Below, in pieces: positions 23,305 through 45,625 of a stretch of DNA of 64,000 nucleotides. Where the stretch lies: positions 62,001-126,000 of the forward strand of contig NZ_BSTS01000012.1 of the NCBI RefSeq assembly GCF_030269665.1, given 5' to 3'. The notes beneath the pieces are model-generated. The model made no database searches. It worked only from the letters and a program-made list of their open reading frames with translations, and was not told where the DNA came from. The position numbers and the translations under genes were made by a program. This DNA comes from Actinomycetospora sp. NBRC 106375. GTDB lineage: Bacteria > Actinomycetota > Actinomycetes > Mycobacteriales > Pseudonocardiaceae. Numbering within the stretch: the first letter of the stretch is position 1; each line of letters starts with the position of its first letter.

Positions 23305-25058
23305 GCGCGGACGCCGGGACCTCGGGACGGACCATCCTCCCCGTCGCCGACACGCGGGCCGTGCGGGCGGCGATCGGGCGCCCGCTCCGTGGCCGGCGAG
23401 GGGTGCTCGCCCTCGGGCTCCTCGCCCTCGTGGGCAGCGCCGCGGCGGGCACCCTCGTCCCCCCGCTGCTCGGACGGATCGTCGACGTGGTGGTGGGGCG
23501 GCAGGGCGCGGACGCGGTGACCGACCCGGTGCTGGGCCTCGTCGGCGCGGCGCTGGCGCAGGGACTGCTGGCCGTGGTCGGCATGGCCGCCATCGCCCGG
23601 GTCGGGGAGCAGGTTCTCGCCGCGCTGCGCGAGCGGTTCGTCGCCCGGGCACTGGGTCTGCCGCTCGCCCGTCTCGAGCAGGCCGGTGCCGGCGACCTCA
23701 CCTCGCGGGTGACCAGCGACCTCGCCCTCGTCGGCGACGCGGTGCGGCAGGCCGTGCCCGACATGGCGCGCGGGGCCCTCGTGATCGTCCTGAGCCTCGG
23801 CGGGCTCGCGCTCCTGGACTGGCGCTTCTTCGTCGCCGCGCTCGTGGCGGTCCCGGTGCAGGTCCTCACCGCCCGGTGGTACGTGCGCCGGTCCAGCCCG
23901 CTCTACCGCGAGCAGCGCGAGGTCGGCGGGGCGCAGCAGCAGCAGCTCCTCGACACCGCCGGCGGCATCGCGACCGTCCGCGCCCTGGACCTCCACGACG
24001 ACCACGGCGACCGGGTCCGCTCCCGCGCGGCGGACGTCGTCGACCTCGCGCTGCGGGTCGTCCGGCTGCAGACCGGCTTCTTCGGCCGGCTCAACCTCGC
24101 CGAGTTCCTCGGCGTCGCGGCCGTGCTCGCGACCGGGTTCGCGCTCGTCGGCGCCGGGACCGCGACCGTCGGCACGGCCAGCGCCGCGGCGCTGTACTTC
24201 ATCAACCTCTTCACCCCGATCAACGAGGTGCTCTTCCTGCTCGACACCCTCCAGTCGGCGGGCGCGAGCCTCGCTCGGGTCGTCGGCGTGGTGGACCGGG
24301 ACGAGGACACCGAGGACACCGACGACGCCGACGGCCACGACCGGTCGGCGTCGCCCGACGGGGGTGTCCGCGTCCGGGGTGTCTCCCACGCCTACACCAC
24401 CGGCCACGAGGTCCTCTCCGGTGTCGATCTCGACCTGGCGCCCGGGGAACGCCTGGCGCTGGTCGGGGCGAGCGGGGCCGGGAAGACCACGCTCGCGACG
24501 ATCGTCGCCGGGGTGCACCGGGCGAGCGCCGGTCGCGTGGAGGTCGGGGACGTCGCCATGGTCAGCCAGGAGGTCCACGTCTTCGCCGGCACGGTCGCCG
24601 AGGACCTGCGCCTGGCCGCGCCCGGCGCGACCGACGAGGACCTGTGGGCCGCGCTCGACGTCGTCGACGCCCGTGGCTGGGTGGCCGGGCTCCCCGAGGG
24701 GCTGCGGACGGTCGTGGGCACCGGCGGCCACACGCTCACCGCGGCGCAGGCCCAGCAGCTCGCCCTCGCGCGCCTCGTGCTCGCCGACCCGGCCGTCGCG
24801 GTGCTCGACGAGGCGACCGCCGAGGCCGGCAGCGCCGGCGCGCGCATCCTCGAGGCCGCCGCGGACCACTCGCTGCGCGGGCGCACCGCGCTCGTCGTCG
24901 CGCACCGCCTGTCGCAGGCGGCCGCCGCCGACCGGGTGGCGGTCCTGGACGCCGGCGTGGTCGTCGAGCACGGCACCCACGACGAGCTGCTCGCCGCGGG
25001 CGGGCGCTACGCCGAGCTCTGGGCCGCCGGGGTCGGCCGCGTCGCCAGCGGTCGGTGA
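23301..25058 (+). CDS. ABC transporter, exporter fold, partner subunit
   Basis: A 585-residue half-transporter. The membrane domain covers about residues 35-320 and the ATPase domain 350-580. Walker A is intact (LVGASGAGKTTLA, about 388) and Walker B has the catalytic Glu (VAVLDEATAEAG), with the switch His in VVAHRLS. Its signature is degenerate: LTAAQAQQLALARL in place of LSGGQ. This is the mirror of the first subunit, whose signature is good and Walker motifs are lost, so the dimer keeps exactly one consensus site (Walker of this protein, signature of the other). An Asp/Glu-rich linker (DRDEDTEDTDDADGHDR) separates the domains. It ends directly against the NRPS stop (TGATCA junction), convergent. 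Confidence 0.87.
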   Translation: MSADAGTSGRTILPVADTRAVRAAIGRPLRGRRGVLALGLLALVGSAAAGTLVPPLLGRIVDVVVGRQGADAVTDPVLGLVGAALAQGLLAVVGMAAIARVGEQVLAALRERFVARALGLPLARLEQAGAGDLTSRVTSDLALVGDAVRQAVPDMARGALVIVLSLGGLALLDWRFFVAALVAVPVQVLTARWYVRRSSPLYREQREVGGAQQQQLLDTAGGIATVRALDLHDDHGDRVRSRAADVVDLALRVVRLQTGFFGRLNLAEFLGVAAVLATGFALVGAGTATVGTASAAALYFINLFTPINEVLFLLDTLQSAGASLARVVGVVDRDEDTEDTDDADGHDRSASPDGGVRVRGVSHAYTTGHEVLSGVDLDLAPGERLALVGASGAGKTTLATIVAGVHRASAGRVEVGDVAMVSQEVHVFAGTVAEDLRLAAPGATDEDLWAALDVVDARGWVAGLPEGLRTVVGTGGHTLTAAQAQQLALARLVLADPAVAVLDEATAEAGSAGARILEAAADHSLRGRTALVVAHRLSQAAAADRVAVLDAGVVVEHGTHDELLAAGGRYAELWAAGVGRVASGR

Positions 25059-38596
<13,538 letters not shown>

Positions 38597-38600
<4 letters not shown>

Positions 38601-40093
38601 GAACCCACCGGCCGGTTGCCGGCGTGGTCCACGACGCGGGCGTCGGGCGAGAGCGGGCCGCCGTCGACGGGCTCGTCGCCGTCGTCCTCGGGCCGCGGGC
38701 GCGGCGCCGGTGACGCCCGAGCCGCGGCGGTGGCCGGTCGGCGTCCGCGCAGCGACGCGACGATCTCGCCGACGCGCACCGCGGTCGTCGAGAGCAGCGT
38801 CGAGCTGATGCCGTGCGTGTGCTCGGTGGGCCCCTGCACGTAGATCCCGGCGTCGAGCGGCTCCTCGGTCGTGAGGCGGTAGTCGCGCTCGACGAGCAGC
38901 TCGCCGTTCTCCGCGCGCCGGCACCACATCCCGAGGTCACCGAGCAGGGTGGTCGGGTCGATCGGCCGGTAGCCGGTGGCGTAGACGACGACGTCGGTCC
39001 CGACCGTCTCCCGTTCGCCGGTGGGCAGGAACTCGATGTCGACCTCGATGTCGGCGCCGTCGGCCCCGCCGGCCCCGTCGTCCGCGGCGTCCCCGGCGGG
39101 CTCCCGGACGCCCGCGACCCGGCAGGCGCCGTGGACGTGGAGGCGCTGACGCCCGTGGACCTTCTCCTGGTACGCCCGCGTGTAGAGCTCCTGGATCAGC
39201 TCCGGGTCGACCACGGAGTAGTTCGTGTTCGCGTGGTAGTCCATGAGCATCTGCTTGACGTCGCCCGGCGCCGAGTAGAAGTGGTCGACGGCGTCGGGGT
39301 CGAAGATGCGGTTCGCGAACGACGTGTCGTCGGCGGGGCTGTAGCCGTACCGCGAGAACACCGAGTGCACCTCGGCGTCGGGGTAGCGGCTGTGCAGGTG
39401 CTCGGTGGTCTCGGCCGCGCTCTGGCCTGCGCCCACCACGACGAAGCGCCGCGGCGCAGAATCCGGGTCGTCGTCCACCGCGGCGAGGCGGTGCAGGAAC
39501 TCGCTGTTGTGCCAGATCCTCGGCGAGCGTGCGACGCCGGGCGGCACCGACGGCACCAGCCCGGTGGCCAGCACCAGGTTGCGCGTGCGCACCACCCGCG
39601 ACCGCTCGGTCGCCACGTCGCGCAGCACGACCTCGAGCTCCTCGATGCGGCCGTCCGCCCGCCCGGCGACCGGGTGCACCCCGACGGCGCGCGTGCCGTA
39701 CGAGACCAGGTGCCGGACGTCCGCGGCGCACCACTCGAGGTAGTCGTGGAACTCGATCCGCGACGGGAACATCGTCTTGGTGTTGATGAAGTCGGCGAGC
39801 CGGCCCTGGCCCTGCAGGTAGTTGAGGAACGACCGCGGGCTCGTCGGGTCGCGCATCGTGACCAGGTCCTTGAGGAACGACACCTGCATCGTGGCGCCCT
39901 CGATGAGCATGCCGCGGTGCCAGCCGAACGCCGCCTGCTGCTCGACGAACGACGCCCGGATCCGCTGGTCCCCGGGTGACTGCTCGTTGTGCTCCTGGAC
40001 GGCGAGCGCCAGCGCGAGGTTCGACGGCCCGAAGCCCACGCCGAGGACGTCCAGGGTCTCCGGGGCGTCCGAGCTGCTCGACTGCGCACTCAT
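38597..40093 (-). CDS. L-ornithine N5-monooxygenase
   Basis: A 498-residue flavoprotein of the SidA/PvdA/IucD family that hydroxylates the side-chain amine of ornithine (or lysine) with FAD, NADPH and oxygen; the first step toward a hydroxamate. The FAD motif is [16 protein letters not shown] (about 16-31), the NADPH motif [16 protein letters not shown] (about 217-232), and the C-terminal ATGY motif reads [13 protein letters not shown]. The last 60 residues are a Pro/Arg/Ala-rich tail. The ornithine preference is inferred from the NRPS pockets. The ATG at 40093 follows GAGGAGAGCC, with an IdeR box 28 bases upstream. Its stop overlaps the NRPS start, making one operon. Confidence 0.93.
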
Positions 40094-40120
40094 GGCTCTC
40101 CTCGAGGTCCGCGCGCGATG

Positions 40121-40139
40121 TTAGGTGAGGCTATCCGTA
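40121..40139. promoter_or_regulatory. IdeR/DmdR1 iron box before the monooxygenase-NRPS operon
   Basis: TTAGGTGAGGCTATCCGTA matches the iron-box consensus at 15 of 19 positions, 28 bases upstream of the monooxygenase start. Confidence 0.75.
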
Positions 40140-40150
40140 GTCGACGACCA

Positions 40151-40181
40151 GCCACACCCCCGCGCGAGGCAGGGGTGTGGC
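40151..40181. terminator. Hairpin terminator after the binding-protein gene
   Basis: GCCACACCCC (40151-40160) and its exact complement (40172-40181) flank an 11-base loop, 14 bases after the stop of the minus-strand binding-protein gene and before the monooxygenase promoter. Confidence 0.7.
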
Positions 40182-40194
40182 CGCCGGACGCGGG

Positions 40195-41169
40195 CTACGT
40201 CGTGCCGTAGACCCGGGCGAGCTCCGGCGTGATCTGGTCGAGCGCGTACGGCAGGCTCAGCGGGCTCGAGAAGCCGAGCGCCCCGGCCACCGGCGACGCC
40301 TCGTCGCCGAGGAAGGCGACACGGTTGGCCCGCACGGCGCCGAGGTTCGCGAACAGCGGGTTGGACAGCGCCACCTGCGGCGGCACCCCGAGCACCGCGA
40401 CGCCCTGCTGGTCGAGGCGGCCGAGCTGCTCGGTCGAGAGGGTCTCGGTGGTCTCCTGGACGCCCAGCCCCAGGCCGGTGAAGACCTGCGTGCGCGCGTC
40501 GTCGCGGCCGAGGAGGTTGTACTCACCCGAGGCCACGAGCGCGACCGCGATGTTCTTGCCGGCGAACTGGGGGTTCGCCGTCCGGGCGTCGGCGAAACGG
40601 CGCTCGACGTCGCCCACGACCTGCTCGCCCCGCTCGGGCACGCCGAGGGCGCGGGCGGTGATCCGGGTCTGCTCCTGCCAGGGCGCGGCCACGTTCTCGA
40701 CGGGGTCGGCGACCGTCGGCGCGATCTGCGAGAGCCGGTCGTAGGTGGCGCGGTCCATGTAGGAGTACACGCCGAGGATCAGGTCGGGCTGCAGCGAGGC
40801 GACCTTCTCGATGTCGATCTCGTTGCCGCCGACCATCTCGGGCCGCGCGCCGTTCAGGGCCTGCTGGGCCCACGGCCGGGTCGTCTCGTCGAAGGCGCCG
40901 ATGAAGTCACGCACCCCGACCGGGACGGTGCCGAGCGCGAGGGCGAAGTCGGCGTCGTTGTACCCGACGGTGACGACGCGCGTGGGCTTCGTCGGGACGG
41001 TGGTCTGGCCGAAGGCGTGCGGGATGGTCACCGGGAACCCCGGTGCGGGAGCCGACCCGCCGGAGCCCTGCTCGTCACCTCCCCCACCGCATCCGGCGAG
41101 CACGAGGGCGAGGACCGCGGCCAGCGCGCCCAGCAGGCGGGTGGTCGCTCCGGCGGGGACGAGGGACAT
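40195..41169 (-). CDS. Ferric-siderophore ABC transporter substrate-binding lipoprotein
   Basis: A 324-residue exported lipoprotein. The signal peptide (LLGALAAVLALVLAGCGGG) ends in a lipobox with the lipid-bearing Cys near residue 27, followed by a Gly/Ser linker. The mature part is a class III periplasmic-binding-type protein (TKPTRVVTVGYNDADFALALGTVPVGVRDF, EIDIEKVASLQPDLILGVYSYMDRATYDRLSQIAPTVA), as in FepB/FhuD relatives. It should bind the loaded siderophore outside the membrane and pass it to the permease pair encoded upstream at 42100-44267. It has its own IdeR box at 41212, and the ATG at 41169 is separated from the ATPase stop by 85 bases. Confidence 0.92.
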   Translation of the reverse strand: MSLVPAGATTRLLGALAAVLALVLAGCGGGGDEQGSGGSAPAPGFPVTIPHAFGQTTVPTKPTRVVTVGYNDADFALALGTVPVGVRDFIGAFDETTRPWAQQALNGARPEMVGGNEIDIEKVASLQPDLILGVYSYMDRATYDRLSQIAPTVADPVENVAAPWQEQTRITARALGVPERGEQVVGDVERRFADARTANPQFAGKNIAVALVASGEYNLLGRDDARTQVFTGLGLGVQETTETLSTEQLGRLDQQGVAVLGVPPQVALSNPLFANLGAVRANRVAFLGDEASPVAGALGFSSPLSLPYALDQITPELARVYGTT

Positions 41170-41211
41170 GCAAGCGCTCCGTGGATCGTCGGCGATCGGA
41201 GAGTGATCTCG

Positions 41212-41230
41212 ATAGGGGAGGCTTACCTAA
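41212..41230. promoter_or_regulatory. IdeR/DmdR1 iron box before the binding-protein gene
   Basis: ATAGGGGAGGCTTACCTAA matches the consensus at 15 of 19 positions, 42 bases upstream of the binding-protein start. Confidence 0.75.
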
Positions 41231-41254
41231 CGCCGAGGAGACGTCAACCGTCCG

Positions 41255-42103
41255 CTATGTGACGTATCGCCCGATCGGAACGACCATGGGTGTCCCGGCG
41301 ACGGGATCGGGGACGACGCGAGCCTCGAGCCCGAAGACGTCGCGCACCGTGTCCTCGGTGAGCACCTCGTGCGGCGTGCCCTCGACGGCGATCTCGCCGC
41401 GGTGCAGGGCCACCAGCCGCTCGGCGTAGCGCGCGGCGAGGTTGAGGTCGTGCAGCACCATGACCACGGTCCGGCCGCGCTCGCGGTTGAGGCGGGCCAC
41501 GAGCTCGAGCACGTCGACCTGGTGGGCGAGGTCGAGGAAGGTCGTGGGCTCGTCGAGGAGCAGCACGTCGGTGCCCTGGGCGAGGGCCATCGAGATCCAC
41601 ACCCGCTGGCGCTGACCGCCGGAGAGCGTGTCGAGGGTGCGCTCGGCGAACCCGGCCATGCCGGTCCACTCCAGGGCCTCGGCGACCGCCTCCTCGTCCT
41701 CGGCCGACCACTGCCGGAACCAGCGCTGGTGCGGGTGCCGGCCGCGCGCGACGAGGTCGGCGACCGTGATGCCCTCGGGCGCCGTGGGATCCTGGGGAAG
41801 GACGCCCAGGACCGTCGCGACCTCCCGGGACGGGACGGCGTCGAGGCGCCGCCCGTCGAGCAGGACGTGCCCGTGCCGCGGGGTCAGCAGCCGGGCGAGG
41901 GTCCGCAGCAGCGTGGACTTGCCGCAGCCGTTCGGGCCGATGACCGCGGTCACCGTGCCCTCGACGACGTCGAGGTCGAGCCCCTCCGTGCCGCCGACGA
42001 CGACCGTGTCGCCGTACCCCACGCGCACGCCTTCGGCGCGCAGGCGGGTGCCGGCGTCGGTGGTCGCCTCGTGCTCGACGGCGTCCTCGGTGTGGGCGCT
42101 CAC
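41255..42103 (-). CDS. Ferric-siderophore ABC transporter ATPase
   Basis: A 282-residue FepC/FecE-type ATPase powering import. All motifs are intact: Walker A GPNGCGKSTLL (about 56), the Q-loop in VLPQDPTAPEGITVADLVARGRHPHQRWF, the signature LSGGQRQRVWISMALAQ, Walker B LLLDEPTTFLD and the switch His in VLHDLNLAARY. The GTG at 42103 overlaps the permease stop by four bases. An upstream in-frame extension would overlap the permease and was not used. It is the third gene of the permease-permease-ATPase operon led by the IdeR box at 44293. Confidence 0.94.
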   Translation of the reverse strand: MSAHTEDAVEHEATTDAGTRLRAEGVRVGYGDTVVVGGTEGLDLDVVEGTVTAVIGPNGCGKSTLLRTLARLLTPRHGHVLLDGRRLDAVPSREVATVLGVLPQDPTAPEGITVADLVARGRHPHQRWFRQWSAEDEEAVAEALEWTGMAGFAERTLDTLSGGQRQRVWISMALAQGTDVLLLDEPTTFLDLAHQVDVLELVARLNRERGRTVVMVLHDLNLAARYAERLVALHRGEIAVEGTPHEVLTEDTVRDVFGLEARVVPDPVAGTPMVVPIGRYVT

Positions 42104-43227
42104 GCGGAGTCCTTCCTCGTCCGGCGGACCAGCAGGAACAGCAGATAGGGGGCGCCCAGCACGACGGTGACGACGCCGACGGGGACCTCGCCGCCGAGCA
42201 CCGTGCGCGCCAGGAGGTCCCCGGCGACGACCAGCACCGCGCCCGCGATCGCCGAGGCGATCAGGGGTGGTCGGGAGCCCCCGGCCAGGCGCAGCGACAC
42301 CTGGGGGACGACGAGCGCCACGAAGCGGATCGGGCCCGCCGCGGCGGTGGCCGATGCCGCGAGCACCACGGCGAGGCCCAGCAGCGAGATCCGGGTCCGG
42401 TCGACCCGCACGCCGAGGCCCCGGGCCGTGTCGTCGCCGAGGTCGAGGGCATCGAGGCGGAAGGTCAGCGCGATCGTGACCGGCACGACCAGGACGAGCA
42501 CGACGGCCACGGGGAGCACGTGCTCCCAGCCGCGGGCGTTGAGCGAGCCGCGCAGCCAGACCAGCGCGAGCCCCGCCTGCTGGACGTTGGCGATCACGAG
42601 CAGCCACGACGTGACCGACACCAGCGCGACGCTGATGCCGAGGCCCACGAGGATGAAGCGGAACGCGTCGAGGCCCTGGCGGTACGCGAGCACGACGACG
42701 AGCGCCGCGGCGAGCAGCCCGCCGACGAGGGCCGCGAGCGGGAGCCCCAGGGCCGCCAGCAAGCCCACCGCCGACCCGCCGGTGCCGGCCAGCACCAGCA
42801 CCAGCAGCGCGGCGACGCCGGCCCCGTCGGTGACGCCGAGGACGTCGGGGCTGGTGAGCGGGTTGCGCGCCACGCCCTGGGTGATGGCACCCGCGATCCC
42901 GAGCGCCGCGCCGACGAGGGCCCCGGTCAGGACGCGGGGCAGCCGGAGCTCGGTGACGACGAAGGTCTCGCTCCGGCTGCCGCCCCCGAACAGCACGCGC
43001 AGGACGTCCCCGACGGCGATCGGGTAGTCGCCCCGGCCGATGCTGACCGCCCCGACGAGGACCAGGACGGCCGCGCCGACCAGCACGACCGCCGCGCCGC
43101 GGGGCCGCCAGACCGCCGAGACGGGGCCGGCGCGCAGCGGGCGGCGGCCGGCTACGGCGTCGGGGACCCGGGTGCCTGCTCCGGTCTCCGTGGTGCCGGT
43201 CTCCGTGGTGTCGGTCTCCGTGGTCAC
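42100..43227 (-). CDS. FecCD-family ferric-siderophore permease (second)
   Basis: A 375-residue membrane permease with about ten hydrophobic segments. Family motifs include RLPRVLTGALVGAALGIAGAITQGVARNPLTSPDVLGVTDGAG and AAGPIRFVALVVPQVSLRLAG. The cytoplasmic N-terminus has a Thr/Glu repeat (TTETDTTETGTTETG) encoded by three copies of a 12-15 base unit around 43184-43224, an unusual low-complexity leader. GTG start at 43227 overlapping the preceding permease stop (GTGA). It forms the heterodimeric channel with the next gene. The C-terminus RRTRKDS is followed by the coupled ATPase. Confidence 0.92.
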   Translation of the reverse strand: MTTETDTTETGTTETGAGTRVPDAVAGRRPLRAGPVSAVWRPRGAAVVLVGAAVLVLVGAVSIGRGDYPIAVGDVLRVLFGGGSRSETFVVTELRLPRVLTGALVGAALGIAGAITQGVARNPLTSPDVLGVTDGAGVAALLVLVLAGTGGSAVGLLAALGLPLAALVGGLLAAALVVVLAYRQGLDAFRFILVGLGISVALVSVTSWLLVIANVQQAGLALVWLRGSLNARGWEHVLPVAVVLVLVVPVTIALTFRLDALDLGDDTARGLGVRVDRTRISLLGLAVVLAASATAAAGPIRFVALVVPQVSLRLAGGSRPPLIASAIAGAVLVVAGDLLARTVLGGEVPVGVVTVVLGAPYLLFLLVRRTRKDSA

Positions 43228-44267
43228 AGCCGCACCGACCTCCGCCGCACGAGGGCGATGAAGAAGGGCGCGCCGACGATCCCGAGCACGATGCCGACGG
43301 CGAGCTCGCCCGGTCGCACGACCACGCGCCCGACGACGTCGGCGGCCACCACGAGCACCGCCCCGACCAGCGCCGCCAGGGGCAGCAGGCGCCCGTGGGA
43401 GGGCCCGACCAGCGACCGCACGATGTGCGGCGCGATGAGGCCGACGAACCCGATGGGCCCGCTGACCGCCACCGCCGCCCCGGCGAGCAGGGTGACGGCG
43501 AGGAGGCCCACGACCCGCGCGCGCGTCACGTTCTGCCCCAGACCGCGGGCGCTGTCCTCCCCGAGGGCGAGCACGTCGAGTGCGCGGGCGTTCGCCGCGG
43601 CCAGCGCGAGGCCGACGAGGACGAAGGGCAGCACCTGCAGGATCAGGTCGGCACCGCGGTCGTCGAGCGCGCCCGCGGACCAGAACCGGTAGGCGTCCAG
43701 CGAGGGCCCGTCCCCGAGGACGAGGCCCGACGTGATCGCCAGCAGCAGCTCGGACACCGCCAGACCGGCCAGCGCCAGGGTCACCGGCGTCGGCCCGCCC
43801 CGGCTCGCGGCACCGAGCGAGAACACGATCATCGCGGCCAGCGCCGCCCCGGCGAAGGCGAACCAGATGTAGCCGTAGACGTCGCTGACACCGAGGACGG
43901 TCGTCGCGAGCACGACGCAGAACGCGGCGCCGCCGCTGATGCCCAGCAGGCTCGGGTCGGCGAGGGGGTTGCGCGTGTGGCCCTGCATGAGCGTGCCGGC
44001 GACCCCCAGCGCCGCACCGACCATCACACCGAGCAGGGTGCGCGGCACGCGCAGGTCGCGGACGACGATGTCGGCCGGCGAGCCGGTGGGCGCCACCAGC
44101 GCGCGCCAGACCTCGTCCAGGGTCGTGGGTCCGGAGCCGACGGCGATGCTGAGCACCACGACGACGGCGAGGGCACCGAGCCCGAGACCGAGGGCCAGCA
44201 CCGGGCGACCCCGCCGACGCACCGGCGGCCCGGACAGGCGAGGCCCGGCGACGGCCGTGGAACCCAC
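43224..44267 (-). CDS. FecCD-family ferric-siderophore permease (first)
   Basis: A 347-residue permease with about ten membrane segments. Key family stretches: RDLRVPRTLLGVMVGAALGVAGTLMQGHTRNPLADPSLLGISGGAAF, near the middle EDSARGLGQNV, and SGPIGFVGLIAPHIVRSLVGPSHGRLLPLAALVGA. The N-terminus is basic (GPPVRRRGRP), fitting the positive-inside rule. The GTG at 44267 is the first gene of the import operon, 25 bases from the IdeR box. It overlaps the second permease start by four bases. Confidence 0.93.
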   Translation of the reverse strand: MGSTAVAGPRLSGPPVRRRGRPVLALGLGLGALAVVVVLSIAVGSGPTTLDEVWRALVAPTGSPADIVVRDLRVPRTLLGVMVGAALGVAGTLMQGHTRNPLADPSLLGISGGAAFCVVLATTVLGVSDVYGYIWFAFAGAALAAMIVFSLGAASRGGPTPVTLALAGLAVSELLLAITSGLVLGDGPSLDAYRFWSAGALDDRGADLILQVLPFVLVGLALAAANARALDVLALGEDSARGLGQNVTRARVVGLLAVTLLAGAAVAVSGPIGFVGLIAPHIVRSLVGPSHGRLLPLAALVGAVLVVAADVVGRVVVRPGELAVGIVLGIVGAPFFIALVRRRSVRL

Positions 44268-44292
44268 CGCGCACCCTTCCGTCGGCTGCAGG

Positions 44293-44311
44293 TGTGCTTA
44301 GGCGAACCTAA
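44293..44311. promoter_or_regulatory. IdeR/DmdR1 iron box before the importer operon
   Basis: TGTGCTTAGGCGAACCTAA matches the consensus at 15 of 19 positions; its right half (TAGGC-N-AACCTAA) is nearly perfect. It lies 25 bases upstream of the first permease start. Confidence 0.75.
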
Positions 44312-44376
44312 CAGCAACACCGGGCGAGGGCGCAGTGCCGGAGCGTGAGCGCGTGCACAGCGGGCCGGGCAGGCGA

Positions 44377-44412
44377 CGGGCCCGACCCCTGGTTCCCCAG
44401 TGATCGGGCCCG
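44377..44412. terminator. Hairpin terminator after the small secreted protein gene
   Basis: CGGGCCCGA (44377-44385) and TCGGGCCCG (44404-44412) pair perfectly around an 18-base loop, 16 bases downstream of the minus-strand stop at 44429. Confidence 0.6.
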
Positions 44413-44428
44413 GCGACGGCTCAGCGCG

Positions 44429-44734
44429 TCAGAGCACCTTGATGTTGAGGTGGTTGCCGCTGAGGTTGTCGTTCAGGATGTTGCTGCAGACGATGTTGCC
44501 GACGTTGGACCCGCCGACGGGCGCCTGCGTGACGGCGTTGGCGAGCGAGTCACCGCTGATCTCCGAGTTGGCCTCGGAGTTGCCGCCGGTGACGTTGCAG
44601 TTGCTCTCCGAGCTGTGCGACCTCTTCGACTCGTGGTGGTCGCCGTCGTGGCACTCGGTCGCCGACGCGAACGGCGCGGCGGCCAGCAGCCCGGCCGTGA
44701 CGCCCGCGGTCACGACACCCATCTTCTTCAGCAC
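44429..44734 (-). CDS. Small secreted protein, 101 aa
   Basis: A short exported protein. The signal peptide MLKKMGVVTAGVTAGLLAAAPFASA ends with an ASA cleavage site near residue 25. The mature part is polar, rich in Asn, Ser and His (CHDGDHHESKRSHSSESNCNVTGGNSEANSEISGDSL) and ends with SNVGNIVCSNILNDNLSGNHLNIKVL. The Asn/Gly/Ser periodicity and the leader resemble rodlin/chaplin-like surface proteins of actinomycetes, but there is no chaplin domain and only three Cys, so the role stays open. The GTG start follows GAGGAGTCCCT. It is monocistronic, with hairpin 44377-44412 behind it. Confidence 0.75.
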   Translation of the reverse strand: MLKKMGVVTAGVTAGLLAAAPFASATECHDGDHHESKRSHSSESNCNVTGGNSEANSEISGDSLANAVTQAPVGGSNVGNIVCSNILNDNLSGNHLNIKVL

Positions 44735-45130
44735 AGGGACTCCTCGTGTGGCAGTTCAGGGGAGCGGGGAACGCCCCGAACGTGTCCGCCCGTGGTGCCC
44801 CCTCGCCGCCGGGCGGGCCGGATTCCGACTCACACGGTGACGACTCCACTCAACGAGGCGATGTCGATGGCGTTACGCGTCGTCGCGAAGAACTACTGGG
44901 CGTGATAATGAAGCTCGAGGGCAGGCGCCCCTGCCGCCCTTTGCGGTGTCCCGTTGCCCTCGTCGGAGCAGCATCGACGAGCCGGGGAGACAGCTGGCGA
45001 GCCCCTCACCGATCCCGTCGCCGGTGACTCACCGCACACGGCATGCGCCGGCATCCCCGCCGCCCGCCCGGGTGTGGTCGCGGTCACCATGGGCTAGCGT
45101 CGCCGGTGATCCCGGCGAAGGAGCGACGTG
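44735..45130. other. Intergenic region, about 400 bases
   Basis: This is the divergent space between the secreted-protein gene and the BLUF gene. It contains an AT-richer patch near 44860-44915 but no convincing gene. A possible -10 element (GGGCTAGCGT, about 45092-45101) lies close to the BLUF start, behind GAAGGAG. I see no repeat or RNA gene. Confidence 0.5.
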
Positions 45131-45592
45131 ATGGCGGACCAGGCCCCCGAGGCGTGCTTTCGACTGATCTACAGCAGCCACCTGCGCATCCCCGCGCACG
45201 AGCGCAAGGCCCAGCTCGGGGCGATCTTCAGCACCGCACGGTCGAACAACACCAAGCAGGGTGTCACCGGCGCGCTGCTGGTGTGGCACGACAGCGTCGT
45301 CCAGGCCCTGGAGGGTGACGAGGCGGTCGTCCGCGAGCTCTACGAGACGATCCGCAAGGACCCGCGCCACGAGCGGCTCACGATCCTCGAGGAGTCCCCC
45401 GACGCCGAGCGGGCGTTCGGGCGGTGGTCGATGGCGCGGGTGTCCGACGACGAGGACGAGCCCGACATCCCCCTGCTCATGAACCGCGACAAGGGCGGCA
45501 TCTCCCCCGCCGCCCCGCGGCCCACGACCCCCGCGCAGGACGAGGTCGTCTCGACCATGCGCGGGTACGCCCGCGCCGCCGCGCCCGCCTGA
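45131..45592 (+). CDS. BLUF-domain blue-light sensor (short type)
   Basis: A 153-residue protein. Residues about 8-105 are a BLUF domain, which binds FAD and changes hydrogen bonding under blue light. The key residues are visible: Tyr14 in FRLIYSS, Asn39/40 in TARSNNTKQGVTGALL, Gln58 in VVQALEG, and the Trp/Met pair in RWSMARV. The remaining 45 residues are a Pro/Asp-rich tail with no output domain, so it should signal through a partner protein. The ATG at 45131 follows GAAGGAG; a GTG directly before it is also possible. The convergent neighbour is a cupin gene, and a SARP regulator lies beyond. Partner unknown. Confidence 0.9.
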   Translation: MADQAPEACFRLIYSSHLRIPAHERKAQLGAIFSTARSNNTKQGVTGALLVWHDSVVQALEGDEAVVRELYETIRKDPRHERLTILEESPDAERAFGRWSMARVSDDEDEPDIPLLMNRDKGGISPAAPRPTTPAQDEVVSTMRGYARAAAPA

Positions 45593-45625
45593 GCGCGGAC
45601 GCGACGGTCGCAGGAGGGCGACGGG

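Noticed and set aside
38601-38927. Longer N-terminus for the NRPS from a start at 38927.
   Set aside because: The extra 109 residues are Arg-rich shadow sequence inside the monooxygenase gene; the GTG at 38600 overlaps that gene's stop and leads straight into the adenylation domain.
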